From Flavobacterium fragile (GTDB lineage: Bacteria; Bacteroidota; Bacteroidia; Flavobacteriales; Flavobacteriaceae): DNA of 64,000 bases. Below, piece after piece: positions 31,857 to 40,132 of this stretch. Where the stretch lies: assembly GCF_023634865.1 (NCBI RefSeq), contig NZ_JAMLJN010000002.1, positions 310,001-374,000 on the forward strand, given 5' to 3'. Position 1 is the first letter of the stretch. Every line of letters begins with the position of its first letter. Both the position numbers and the translations under genes were made by a program. Under the pieces are notes generated by a model that worked only from the letters and a program-made list of their open reading frames with translations, had not been told where the DNA came from and ran no database searches.

Positions 31857-32714
31857 ATGGCAAACTTAAAGGAAATACGTAATAGAATTACTTCTGTTTC
31901 ATCTACGATGCAAATTACATCGGCGATGAAAATGGTTTCTGCTGCTAAATTAAAAAAAGCGCAAGACGCCATTACGGCTATGCGTCCGTATGCAGAAAAA
32001 CTTACTGAACTATTACAAAACTTAAGTGCAACTCTTGAAGGAGAAGTTGGTGGTGCTTTTACAACTCAGAGAGAAGTAAAAAAAGTACTTATCGTTGCAA
32101 TTACTTCTAATAGAGGTTTGTGTGGTGCGTTCAATTCAAACGTTATCAAACAAGTAAAAGTAGTAGCTGATGCTTACCAAGGAAAACAAGTTGATGTTTT
32201 TGCTATCGGTAAAAAAGGAAACGACGTTTTACGTAAAACCCACAATGTGGTTGACGTTCAAAACGGTGTTTTTGACCAATTGACTTTTGACAATGCAGCA
32301 GCTATTGCACAGCAGTTAATGGATAAATTCGTAGCAGGTGAATATGATAAAATTGAAATCGTATATAACGAATTCAAAAATGCAGCGACTCAAATTGTAA
32401 GAACGCAACAGTTTTTACCTTTAGCTCCAATTGTTGGTGGCGAAGTAGTAGCTTCTGATTATATTTTTGAACCTTCTAAAGAAGAAATTGTGTTGACTTT
32501 GATTCCAAAATCATTAAAAACACAATTATACAAATCGATTAGAGATTCATTTGCAGCAGAACACGGAGCACGTATGACCGCAATGCACAAAGCAACCGAT
32601 AACGCTACAGAATTAAGAAACCAATTAAAATTAACTTACAACAAAGCACGTCAAGCAGCAATTACTGGAGAAATCCTTGAGATTGTTGGTGGAGCTGAAG
32701 CTTTGAATAACTAA
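31857..32714 (+). CDS. atpG: F0F1 ATP synthase subunit gamma
   Basis: This 285-residue central rotor shaft of F1 has long terminal coiled coils: N-terminal IRNRITSVSSTMQITSAMKM, with the MQITSAMKMV signature, and C-terminal MHKATDNATELRNQLKLTYN, then KARQAAITGEILEIVGGAE. The middle Rossmann-like domain includes SNRGLCGAFNSNVIK. It is the last gene of this atp cluster; a strong terminator follows at 32739. Confidence 0.98.
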   Translation: MANLKEIRNRITSVSSTMQITSAMKMVSAAKLKKAQDAITAMRPYAEKLTELLQNLSATLEGEVGGAFTTQREVKKVLIVAITSNRGLCGAFNSNVIKQVKVVADAYQGKQVDVFAIGKKGNDVLRKTHNVVDVQNGVFDQLTFDNAAAIAQQLMDKFVAGEYDKIEIVYNEFKNAATQIVRTQQFLPLAPIVGGEVVASDYIFEPSKEEIVLTLIPKSLKTQLYKSIRDSFAAEHGARMTAMHKATDNATELRNQLKLTYNKARQAAITGEILEIVGGAEALNN

Positions 32715-32738
32715 TTTTAATTTAGATTTCATAAAGAG

Positions 32739-32763
32739 TCCCGATTTATTCGGGATTTTTTTG
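32739..32763 (+). terminator. Terminator of the atp operon
   Basis: TCCCGA (32739-32744) pairs with TCGGGA (32750-32755) around TTTAT, followed by T7 and a further TTG. Confidence 0.8.
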
Positions 32764-32766
32764 TTT

Positions 32767-32774
32767 TATATTTG
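32767..32774 (+). promoter_or_regulatory. -7 promoter box of the Imm26-like gene
   Basis: TATATTTG matches TAnnTTTG and directly follows the atp terminator, 48 bp before the GTG start at 32823. No -33 TTTG is evident. Confidence 0.4.
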
Positions 32775-32822
32775 TGATAGTAATAAATAAAAAACTAAGG
32801 AATTTACTAAAACTATAAATCA

Positions 32823-33317
32823 GTGAGAATAAAGATTGGAGATGTTTTTTCCGTTAATATTTCTGAATCAGAAAAAAAATTTTTTCAGTACATTGCTGTT
32901 GATTCAACGCAGTTAAATAGTGATGTAATAAGATCATTTAATAGAAAATATTTGCTCAATGAAATTGTTGAAATAGAATCAATATTAGATGGTGAAATAG
33001 ATTTCTATGCCCATTGTGTAATAAAGTTAGGTTTAAAAATGAAACTGTGGGAAAAAGTCGGCAATTCAAATAAAACAGGAGAACTTCAAAATATACTTTT
33101 TAGAGGTTCAAGAGATTCAGGATGTAAGCCAGGTGAACAAATAAAGTTCTCAACAGACTGGTATGTTTGGAAAATTAATGATAAAGATTTCACTTTTGTT
33201 GGAAAATTGGAAGGTGATAATATTAAAGCTGAGCTTGGTTTAGTAGTAAATCCATATGATGTAATTGAGAGAATGAGAACAGGTAATTTTAGTTTTTTTT
33301 ATCCCGATTATGAATAA
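32823..33317 (+). CDS. Imm26-like protein
   Basis: This 164-residue cytosolic protein begins at a GTG (MRIKIGDVFSVNISESEKKF). The IGDVFSV start, followed by FFQYIAVDSTQLNSDVIRSF and later STDWYVWKIND, resembles the immunity-protein family Imm26 (a family named from toxin-neighbourhood analyses). No toxin gene lies nearby, so this is either an orphan immunity gene or a housekeeping relative. The coding sequence looks more A/T-rich than the flanking atp and peptidase genes. It has its own -7 box after the atp terminator and stands alone before a REP-like palindrome at 33328. Confidence 0.5.
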   Translation: MRIKIGDVFSVNISESEKKFFQYIAVDSTQLNSDVIRSFNRKYLLNEIVEIESILDGEIDFYAHCVIKLGLKMKLWEKVGNSNKTGELQNILFRGSRDSGCKPGEQIKFSTDWYVWKINDKDFTFVGKLEGDNIKAELGLVVNPYDVIERMRTGNFSFFYPDYE

Positions 33318-33327
33318 TTTAACCAGA

Positions 33328-33352
33328 TAGCGCGGAATTGCATTCCGAACCC
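33328..33352. repeat. REP-like GC-richer palindrome
   Basis: GATAGCGCGGAATTGCATTC and the following CGAACCC contain the palindrome CGGAAT-TGC-ATTCCG (33333-33347). It is clearly GC-richer than its surroundings and has the look of repetitive extragenic palindromes. Only one copy was seen in this window. Confidence 0.4.
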
Positions 33353-33406
33353 ATACATCGGTAATTCATTTAACAAAACCTTTTTTCCCTCATTTACTTT
33401 TATTGG

Positions 33407-33414
33407 TATATTTG
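33407..33414 (+). promoter_or_regulatory. -7 promoter box of the S9 peptidase gene
   Basis: TATATTTG matches TAnnTTTG, 19 bp before the ATG at 33434. Confidence 0.5.
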
Positions 33415-33433
33415 TAAGAATAACAATTAACCA

Positions 33434-35776
33434 ATGAAAAAATATATATCTTTCGTTTTAGTACTTTTTACCTTTTTGGCTTCGGCACAAAATCTTCGTT
33501 TAGAAGACATCATGAAAGGAAATGAATTCATCGGGCACCAACCGGATAATCATCGTTGGTCAATCGATGGGCAAACCGTTTTATTCGATTGGAATCCGAA
33601 TAACGAAATAGGAACTAGCACGTATTTCTGGAATTCCACTTTAAAAACACCGCAAAAAGTAACGACTTCAAATCCTATTTACGATTTGGATTTTATGGCA
33701 ACTCAAAAAGAGTATGATGTGGTGTATTATACCAATCAAGGTGTTTTGTATTCGTATACCAAATCCAATAAAAAAACGAAAAAAGTCATTCAATTAGCCG
33801 AACGCATTAATTCGGTGGATAGAAGCAGTAATCCTGATATTATTTTTTTTCAGCAAAATCGCAATGTATATCAATTCAATACCAAAGATTTTTCGATTGT
33901 TCAATTGACCAATTTTAAATCTGGAAAAGAAAATAAAGTTTCAAAAGAAGAAGATTCTTTTTTAAAAAACCAACAGGCAGCATTGTTTCAATTTGTTCGT
34001 GATGAAGAAGCGTCTTCAAAATGGTATGAAGAAAAATCAAAATCTAAAAAAGAGAAATTCCCGAAAGAAATCTATTACGATAAATCTTCGTTAGAGCAAA
34101 TTAAACCCTCGCCAGATGGAAAATTTGTAACCTTCCGTCTTTCAGATTATCCAAATCAGCCCTCAACAAATGTTGAAAACTTCATCACCGCTGATGGTTT
34201 TACACGTCAAGAAAAAGCACGAGCAAAAGTTTCGACATCTAATTTCAGTAAGCATAAATTCGGAATTTTCAATGTCGAAAAAGATACCACGTATTACGTT
34301 TCATTTTCGAATTTAAATGGAATCAAAGACGCACCAAAATACTATCAAGATTACGAAAATCTAAAAGATAAAACGGATTACGAAACGGCTATTGTAATGA
34401 TGAGTCCGGTATATAGTCCAGACGGGAAAAACGCCGTTTTAGAAATCAGAAGTCAAGACAACAAACACCGTTGGATTGTGCAATTGGATTTAACTTCAGG
34501 AAAAATCACCGAGTTAGACCACCAACAAGACGAAGCATGGATTGGCGGACCCGGAATTCCAGGCTATAGTTTCAGTAGCGGAACTTTAGGTTTTATTGAT
34601 AATTCTACTTTTTATTTTCAATCGGAAGCTACTGGTTTTTCGCATTTGTACACATACAATTTTAAAACCAAGAAAAAAGAAGCGTTAACAAAAGGGAATT
34701 GGGAAGTTCGTGAAGTGAAATTAGCCAACGATAAAAAATCATTTTACCTTACGACTACAACAACGCATCCAGGTAACAGAAGTTTTTACAAATTAGACAT
34801 CGCTTCCAAAAAAATGACGGGAATTTTAACCAATGACGGTAACTATGAAGTAGAAGTATCTCCCGATGAAAAAACACTTTTGGTGCGTTATTCGTATAAA
34901 AACAAACCTTGGGAATTATACGTTGGAGCTAATAAGCCAAATTCGGAATTAAAACAAATTACGTTTTCCACTACACCAGAATTCAAAAAATACAATTGGA
35001 AAACACCTGAAGTCATCACCTTTAAAGCCGAAGACGGAACCAATGTTTACGCACGTTTGTACCAACCTAAAATGGAAAATAAGAACAAAGCTGCAGTAAT
35101 TTTTGTTCATGGAGCAGGATATTTGCAAAACGCCCACAATTATTGGAGTACCTACCACAGAGAATACATGTTTCACAACATGTTAACCGATTTAGGCTAC
35201 ACCGTTTTAGACATCGATTACAGAGCTAGTGATGGTTACGGTCGCGATTTTAGAACGGGAATTTACCGTCACATGGGCGGAAAAGATTTATCGGATCAAT
35301 TAGATGGAAAGAAATATTTAGTTCAAAATTTAGGAATAGACGCCAACCGAGTGGGAATTTACGGAGGTTCGTATGGCGGATTCATCACATTGATGGCATT
35401 GCTAACAGAGCCAGGCGAATTCAAAGCTGGAGCTGCTTTACGTTCGGTTACCGATTGGGCGCATTATAATCACGGTTATACGTCAAACATCTTGAATTTC
35501 CCAGAAACTGATCCAGAAGCGTACAAAAAAAGTTCCCCGATTTATTTCGCGAATAACTTACAAGACAAATTGTTAATGTTACACGGAATGGTAGACGATA
35601 ACGTGCAATTTCAAGACATTGTTCGATTGACGCAACGTTTCATCGAATTAGGTAAAAAAGATTGGGATTTAGCAGTTTTCCCAGTAGAAGCACACGGTTT
35701 CACAGAAACGTATTCTTGGGTTGACGAATACCGAAGAATTTTAAATTTATTCAACGAAAATCTATTACAAAAATAA
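33434..35776 (+). CDS. S9 family prolyl oligopeptidase (DPP4-like), exported
   Basis: This 780-residue serine peptidase is exported via a signal peptide (MKKYISFVLVLFTFLASAQ). The N-terminal half (residues about 30-520) is a DPP4-type beta propeller. The C-terminal alpha/beta hydrolase domain has the catalytic Ser in GGSYGGF (about 646), Asp in MVDDNVQF (about 720) and His in VEAHGF (about 753). Propeller Glu residues that bind the substrate N-terminus in DPP4 are plausible in FQFVRDEEASSKW. Dipeptidyl peptidases of this type cleave X-Pro dipeptides from oligopeptides in the periplasm. The GNAT gene begins one base after its stop. Confidence 0.95.
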   Translation: MKKYISFVLVLFTFLASAQNLRLEDIMKGNEFIGHQPDNHRWSIDGQTVLFDWNPNNEIGTSTYFWNSTLKTPQKVTTSNPIYDLDFMATQKEYDVVYYTNQGVLYSYTKSNKKTKKVIQLAERINSVDRSSNPDIIFFQQNRNVYQFNTKDFSIVQLTNFKSGKENKVSKEEDSFLKNQQAALFQFVRDEEASSKWYEEKSKSKKEKFPKEIYYDKSSLEQIKPSPDGKFVTFRLSDYPNQPSTNVENFITADGFTRQEKARAKVSTSNFSKHKFGIFNVEKDTTYYVSFSNLNGIKDAPKYYQDYENLKDKTDYETAIVMMSPVYSPDGKNAVLEIRSQDNKHRWIVQLDLTSGKITELDHQQDEAWIGGPGIPGYSFSSGTLGFIDNSTFYFQSEATGFSHLYTYNFKTKKKEALTKGNWEVREVKLANDKKSFYLTTTTTHPGNRSFYKLDIASKKMTGILTNDGNYEVEVSPDEKTLLVRYSYKNKPWELYVGANKPNSELKQITFSTTPEFKKYNWKTPEVITFKAEDGTNVYARLYQPKMENKNKAAVIFVHGAGYLQNAHNYWSTYHREYMFHNMLTDLGYTVLDIDYRASDGYGRDFRTGIYRHMGGKDLSDQLDGKKYLVQNLGIDANRVGIYGGSYGGFITLMALLTEPGEFKAGAALRSVTDWAHYNHGYTSNILNFPETDPEAYKKSSPIYFANNLQDKLLMLHGMVDDNVQFQDIVRLTQRFIELGKKDWDLAVFPVEAHGFTETYSWVDEYRRILNLFNENLLQK

Positions 35777-35777
35777 A

Positions 35778-36203
35778 ATGTCACAGTTAATAGAATTAGG
35801 AACTAAAGCCGAAATGTTAGAGCAATTGCCTATCATTCAACAGTTGTATCCTGATTATACGCTTGAAATTTATGGGAATTTGCTAGACAAAATGATTCCG
35901 CACAATTATAAACAATTAATTGTAGTCGAAAACGGAATCACAATGGGTTTGGCAGGATTTTGGATTGGAACAAAATTGTGGTGCGGAAAATACTTAGAAA
36001 TGGATAATGTGGTCGTACATGAAGATTTTCGTTCTAAAGGAATAGGAAGTATTATGACGAATTATCTCAATCAAAAAGCCATTGATGAAGATTGTAACAT
36101 GATAGCTTTAGATGCTTACACGACCAATTTTGGAGCCCAAAAATTCTACATGAATCACGGATTTGTTCCCAAAGGGTTTCATTTTGTGAAATACTTGAAG
36201 TAA
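35778..36203 (+). CDS. GNAT family N-acetyltransferase
   Basis: This 141-residue acetyl-CoA-dependent transferase has the GNAT fold. Strand beta4 and the acetyl-CoA loop are seen as KYLEMDNVVVHEDFRSKGIG, including the R-x-x-G-I-G pyrophosphate loop, followed by SIMTNYLNQKA. The last strand is FYMNHGFVPKGFHFVKYL. The acceptor is unknown. It starts one base after the S9 peptidase stop, so both are on one transcript. Confidence 0.88.
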   Translation: MSQLIELGTKAEMLEQLPIIQQLYPDYTLEIYGNLLDKMIPHNYKQLIVVENGITMGLAGFWIGTKLWCGKYLEMDNVVVHEDFRSKGIGSIMTNYLNQKAIDEDCNMIALDAYTTNFGAQKFYMNHGFVPKGFHFVKYLK

Positions 36204-36276
36204 CCGAATCTAATCTTGGATATGCTTCGCTAAAACCTAAGTTTTAACTACATTTGTTAAATAAAAATTAAGTAAT

Positions 36277-37734
36277 TTGAGTTCAGGAAAAAGCCTTTTT
36301 AAACAAACCTTAATCTATGGATTGGCAACAGTTTTGCCAAGAATGCTTAGTTTTCTGCTGGTACGATTATATACAGATTATTTGCCAAACAAAGAATATG
36401 GCGAAGTTTCTGTAATTTTTTCATATTTAGTTTTTTTCAATGTAGTTTTATCTTATGGAATGGAAACGGCTTTTTTTCGATTTTATAATTCGGAAGAGAA
36501 CAAAGGAAAAGTAATTTCAACCTCTTCAATTTCTATCTTATGGTCAACAATTGGATTCTTAGCCTTGTTTCTCTTGTTCCGAAATAACTTAGCGCTTTGG
36601 TCAGAAATTAAGGTAGAATACATCGTTTTCACGATTTGGATTTTAGCTTTAGATGCACTAGCGATTATTCCATTTTCTAAAATTAGAGCCGAAAGCCGTC
36701 CTGTGAAATACGCTTTTATTAAAATATTTAATGTTGTAATCAATTTATCTTTAAATGTTTTCTTCTTAGCTTTTTTACCAAAATGGGCTGAAAATACAGA
36801 TAGTATAATAGTACAATCTATCTATTTTGAGAATTTTCAAATTGGTTATATTTTCGTTTCAAGTTTAATCGCAAGTTTAGTAACATTATTATTCGTTTTA
36901 CCCGATTATTTCAAAATCAAATGGCAATTTGATGCTGACTTGTGGAAGAAAATGATGAAATACGGTTTACCCATTTTAGTAGCCGGAATTGCATTCGCAA
37001 TCAACGAACATTTCGATAAAATCTTATTGGATTGGATGCAAGTCGATATGGCTGATATTGGAGCCTATTCCGCTTGTTATAAAATAGGGATGTTTATGGT
37101 GTTGTTCCGAACCGCTTATTCTTTAGGAATTGAACCGTTTTTCTTTAGTCATGCTAAGAATGAAAATGCACCTCAAACCTACGCTACGATTACCAAGTAT
37201 TTTGTCATTTTTGGTTCGTTTATTTGCTTAGGCGTTATTGTTTTTGCCGATATTTTGAAATTGATTTTGGTGCCGAAAGAAACATATTGGGATGCGATGG
37301 ATGTGGTTCCATTAATTGTGTTGGCTAATTTCTTTTTAGGTATTTACACCAATTTATCCATTTGGTACAAATTAATCGATAAAACTAGAGTGGGAGCTTA
37401 TATTTCAATTGTTGGAGCTATAGTAACTTTAGTTTTAAACTTGATTTTAATTCCATTCATCAGTTATGTGGGTTCTGCAATTGCTACCATTTTGGCTTAC
37501 GGAACCATGATGTTTATTTCGTATTACATGGGACAAAAAAAATATCCAATTCCATACGATAAGAAATCCATTTTTACTTATTTAGGATTAGCGATAGTAC
37601 TTTCTGGAATTTCATTTTATGTGCCCATTTTACGCGAAACTTATGTCTTTGGAATTGCAGCTATCTTGTTTTTTGCTTACTTTGTGTACCGAAACGAAAA
37701 AGAAACCATTTTAACGATTATCAGAAGAAAATAA
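36277..37734 (+). CDS. Polysaccharide flippase (Wzx/MOP superfamily)
   Basis: This 485-residue inner-membrane protein has 12-14 helices. It is of the oligosaccharidyl-lipid flippase type and begins LFKQTLIYGLATVLPRMLSF, the usual Wzx N-terminus. Other features are an internal repeat of six- or seven-helix units and a long hydrophobic C-terminus. It would flip lipid-linked sugar units for O-antigen, capsule or exopolysaccharide. The gene starts at TTG (36277); no ATG preserves the first helix. dut and a sugar nucleotidyltransferase gene follow, which fits a cell-envelope gene group. Confidence 0.9.
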   Translation: MSSGKSLFKQTLIYGLATVLPRMLSFLLVRLYTDYLPNKEYGEVSVIFSYLVFFNVVLSYGMETAFFRFYNSEENKGKVISTSSISILWSTIGFLALFLLFRNNLALWSEIKVEYIVFTIWILALDALAIIPFSKIRAESRPVKYAFIKIFNVVINLSLNVFFLAFLPKWAENTDSIIVQSIYFENFQIGYIFVSSLIASLVTLLFVLPDYFKIKWQFDADLWKKMMKYGLPILVAGIAFAINEHFDKILLDWMQVDMADIGAYSACYKIGMFMVLFRTAYSLGIEPFFFSHAKNENAPQTYATITKYFVIFGSFICLGVIVFADILKLILVPKETYWDAMDVVPLIVLANFFLGIYTNLSIWYKLIDKTRVGAYISIVGAIVTLVLNLILIPFISYVGSAIATILAYGTMMFISYYMGQKKYPIPYDKKSIFTYLGLAIVLSGISFYVPILRETYVFGIAAILFFAYFVYRNEKETILTIIRRK

Positions 37735-37748
37735 TAACTTTGAATTAT

Positions 37749-37790
37749 AGATTTGGTAAGAATTTCTCCAATTTCTAAAATCTGTGTTCC
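37749..37790 (+). repeat. Dispersed palindromic leader element, copy E3
   Basis: A more degenerate 42-bp copy, beginning AGATTTGGTAAG and ending CTAAAATCTGTGTTCC. It ends 18 bp before the dut start codon and is in the same orientation as the gene, as for E1 and E2 before the ssb genes. Confidence 0.65.
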
Positions 37791-37808
37791 AAAAAAAAAG
37801 AATTAAAA

Positions 37809-38243
37809 ATGCAAATCAAAATTATCAATAAATCCAATCACGAGTTACCTAACTACGAAACTATCGCTTCAGCAGGAATGGATTTACGTGCGAATATTTC
37901 AGAACCCATCACTTTAAAATCACTAGAAAGAACCATCGTAAAAACCGGACTTTTCATTGAATTGCCAATAGGTTACGAAGCACAAGTACGTCCAAGAAGC
38001 GGTTTGGCAGCTAAGAAAGGAATCACAGTGTTAAATTCACCCGGAACAATTGATGCGGATTACCGAGGAGAAATTGGTGTGATTTTAGTAAATTTATCCA
38101 ATGAAGATTTTGTCATCGAAAACGGAGAAAGAATCGCCCAATTAATTATCGCCAAACACGAAAGAGCAGAATGGATTGAAGTAACCGAATTGTCAGAAAC
38201 TTCTAGAGGAGAAGGCGGTTTTGGTAGTACGGGAGTGAAGTAA
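37809..38243 (+). CDS. dut: Deoxyuridine triphosphate nucleotidohydrolase (dUTPase)
   Basis: This 144-residue homotrimeric dUTPase keeps uracil out of DNA and supplies dUMP for dTMP synthesis. Five conserved motifs are present: [11 protein letters not shown] (1), [12 protein letters not shown] (2), [20 protein letters not shown] (3), [11 protein letters not shown] (4) and [10 protein letters not shown] (5). Length is standard. A palindromic leader element precedes it by 18 bp. It is transcribed with, or just after, the flippase gene. Confidence 0.97.
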   Translation: MQIKIINKSNHELPNYETIASAGMDLRANISEPITLKSLERTIVKTGLFIELPIGYEAQVRPRSGLAAKKGITVLNSPGTIDADYRGEIGVILVNLSNEDFVIENGERIAQLIIAKHERAEWIEVTELSETSRGEGGFGSTGVK

Positions 38244-38340
38244 AGTGTTCAGTGTTCAGCCCCAGTTAGCAGTTTGTCTGACTGAGCGGAGTCGAAGTCT
38301 CAAGTATAAAGTGTTCAGAAAAAATATCAAAATAGAATCT
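38244..38340. repeat. Intergenic repeat cluster after dut
   Basis: Contains GTGTTCAGTGTTCAG, CAGTTAGCAGT and GAGCGGAGTCGAAG. CAGTTAGCAGT recurs at 49443-49453, and GAGCGGAGTCGA (38284-38295) recurs inside the SDR coding region (12069-12080). No gene is visible in this 130-bp gap. Confidence 0.55.
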
Positions 38341-38373
38341 TAGCGAACTTTGCATTTAAAATAAAAATATATC

Positions 38374-39384
38374 ATGAAAATAATTGTACCTATGGCAGGT
38401 CGTGGTTCACGCCTTCGTCCACATACCTTAACCGTTCCAAAACCATTAATTCCAGTAGCAGGAAAACCTATCGTTCACCGATTAGTAGAGGATATTGCTG
38501 GCGTTTTAAATCAGAAAATAGACGAAGTGGCGTTTATTATTCATGAGAGTTTTGGTAAACAAGTAGAAGCAGATTTAATTGCTATTGCCCAAAAATTAGG
38601 AGCAAGAGGAACCATTTACTATCAAAACGAAGCACTAGGAACGGGTCACGCGATTATGTGTGCGAAAGATTCATTGGAAGGTCCAGCGGTTATCGCTTAT
38701 GCGGATACGTTAATTCGTGCGGATTTTGATTTAGACACAACTGCCGATAGCGTAATTTGGGTAAAACAAGTCGACCAACCTGAAGCTTTTGGTGTGGTAA
38801 ACTTAAATGAAAAAGGTGAAATTATCGAATTGGTAGAGAAACCTAAAGAATTTGTATCCGATTTAGCCGTAATCGGAATTTACTATTTTAAAGATATTGC
38901 GGTTTTGAAAAACGAATTACAATCGGTATTAGACAACAACATCATTCACGGTGGCGAATACCAAATTAATGATGGTATTAAACAAATGATGGCAAAAGGC
39001 ATGAAATTTGTACCAGGACAGGTAGACGAGTGGATGGATTGTGGAAATAAAGATGTTACAGTAGAAACCAATACTAGAATGTTAGGTTTTTTATATAACG
39101 ATGGAGAAAATTTAGTTTCGGCTGATGTGAAATTAGAGAATTCAACTATTATTCCACCATGTTATATAGGGGAAGATGTAGTTTTGATTAATGCAACCGT
39201 AGGTCCAAATGTTTCATTAGGAAAAGGATGTCATGTTATTGATTCAACAATAAAAAATAGTTTGATTCAAACTCACGCACATATCAAAAATGCCAATCTA
39301 GATAATGCAATGATAGGAAATCATGTGAATTTTGATGGCAATTTTACAAGTATAAGTATTGGTGATTATTCGGTTTTAGAATAA
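38374..39384 (+). CDS. Sugar-1-phosphate nucleotidyltransferase
   Basis: This 336-residue enzyme makes an NDP-sugar from a sugar-1-phosphate. The nucleotidyltransferase domain begins with the signature IIVPMAGRGSRLRPHTLTVP KP (positions about 2-24, containing GxGxRLxxxT and the PKP motif). It continues with GTGHAIMCAKDSL and a metal-site region YADTLIRADFD. The C-terminal 90 residues are a left-handed beta-helix acyltransferase-like domain (hexapeptide repeats, e.g. NSTIIPPCYIGEDVVLINA). Base specificity (dTTP, UTP or GTP) is not decided by eye. The last 17 residues (FDGNFTSISIGDYSVLE) are encoded twice: here and again at 40078-40132, suggesting that the current 3' end was acquired with the next gene. 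Confidence 0.9.
   Translation: MKIIVPMAGRGSRLRPHTLTVPKPLIPVAGKPIVHRLVEDIAGVLNQKIDEVAFIIHESFGKQVEADLIAIAQKLGARGTIYYQNEALGTGHAIMCAKDSLEGPAVIAYADTLIRADFDLDTTADSVIWVKQVDQPEAFGVVNLNEKGEIIELVEKPKEFVSDLAVIGIYYFKDIAVLKNELQSVLDNNIIHGGEYQINDGIKQMMAKGMKFVPGQVDEWMDCGNKDVTVETNTRMLGFLYNDGENLVSADVKLENSTIIPPCYIGEDVVLINATVGPNVSLGKGCHVIDSTIKNSLIQTHAHIKNANLDNAMIGNHVNFDGNFTSISIGDYSVLE
39330..39383 (+). repeat. 54-bp direct repeat, copy A (3' end of nucleotidyltransferase gene)
   Basis: Starts TTTTGATGGCAATTTTACAA. Copy B lies at 40078-40131. The two copies differ at only two positions, both synonymous in the nucleotidyltransferase frame (ATA/ATT and GGT/GGA). The repeats bracket the lipoprotein gene at 39430-40083. 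Confidence 0.9.
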
Positions 39385-39429
39385 TGTTTTGAAGTTTTGT
39401 ATTACAATGTTTAATTGAGCATTAAAAAA

Positions 39430-40083
39430 ATGAGTTTAGGAATTTGTAGTGTAAATAAAAAGCACTTAAAATTGGTGATGATTTTTTCATCATTGAGTTT
39501 ACTAATGGCTTTAATTAGTTGTAATAAAGACAATAAAAAAACAACTTTAAAAATTGAAAATAACTACAAACAAAAAACCATATCAACCAACAATGATTTT
39601 TTAATTTATAAAAAGGGCGTTTCAGGTATAAAAATTGGCGAGAATTTACCCGATAAAATAAACAAATATGAGTATTTTAAATCTCATAAATTAGTTGAAG
39701 AAGGAAATGTAGAACCAATAGTTAAAATATTGCATAATAAAGATACGTTATTTGAGGTGAGTTTTGTTTATGATTTAGAAAATCAAAATTTTAATGATAG
39801 AATTTCTGAAATTTTAATAAAAAGTAAAAAGTTTAAAACTAAAGAAAACATCGGTGCATCATCTACTATTGAAGATTTTATTAAAGAATATCCAAACTAT
39901 TTTATTTGGTACACATATATTAGTAATAATTATGTAATACAATCTAAAGATTTAGAGATTCAATTTTTGCTTAATGAAAAAGATTATATTGGTAAAAAAG
40001 ATTTAATGACAGGTGATATGGTTGAATTAGAATTAAAGGATTTTAAACCTTATTCAAAAATTAAAGCAATAAGAATCTTTTGA
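39430..40083 (+). CDS. Lipoprotein of unknown function on an inserted segment
   Basis: This predicted lipoprotein is 217 residues from the ATG at 39430 (a TTG five codons upstream is also possible). A hydrophobic segment ends LLMALISC, a lipobox with the modified Cys near residue 32 (MIFSSLSLLMALISC could also be the true start, ATG 39478). The mature protein is Lys/Asn-rich: FLIYKKGVSGIKIGENLPDK, DTLFEVSFVYDLENQ and IGASSTIEDFIKEYPNY. No family was recognised. The gene is AT-rich by eye and lies between two 54-bp direct repeats made of the 3' end of the nucleotidyltransferase gene. Next to the second repeat the TPR gene starts at once, as it must have before the insertion. Confidence 0.7.
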   Translation: MSLGICSVNKKHLKLVMIFSSLSLLMALISCNKDNKKTTLKIENNYKQKTISTNNDFLIYKKGVSGIKIGENLPDKINKYEYFKSHKLVEEGNVEPIVKILHNKDTLFEVSFVYDLENQNFNDRISEILIKSKKFKTKENIGASSTIEDFIKEYPNYFIWYTYISNNYVIQSKDLEIQFLLNEKDYIGKKDLMTGDMVELELKDFKPYSKIKAIRIF

Positions 40084-40132
40084 TGGCAATTTTACAAGTA
40101 TTAGTATTGGAGATTATTCGGTTTTAGAATAG
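40078..40132 (+). pseudogene. Residual 3' end of the nucleotidyltransferase gene (repeat copy B)
   Basis: The frame reads FDGNFTSISIGDYSVLE then TAG, identical in protein to the end of the intact gene. The TAG (40130-40132) directly abuts the ATG of the TPR gene. This is best read as the original 3' end, left behind when a segment carrying another 3' end plus the lipoprotein gene was inserted. Confidence 0.85.

Noticed and set aside
30189..32714. Loss of atpD and atpC from the ATP synthase operon as a defect
   Set aside because: In flavobacteria these two genes normally form a separate locus, so their absence here is ordinary.
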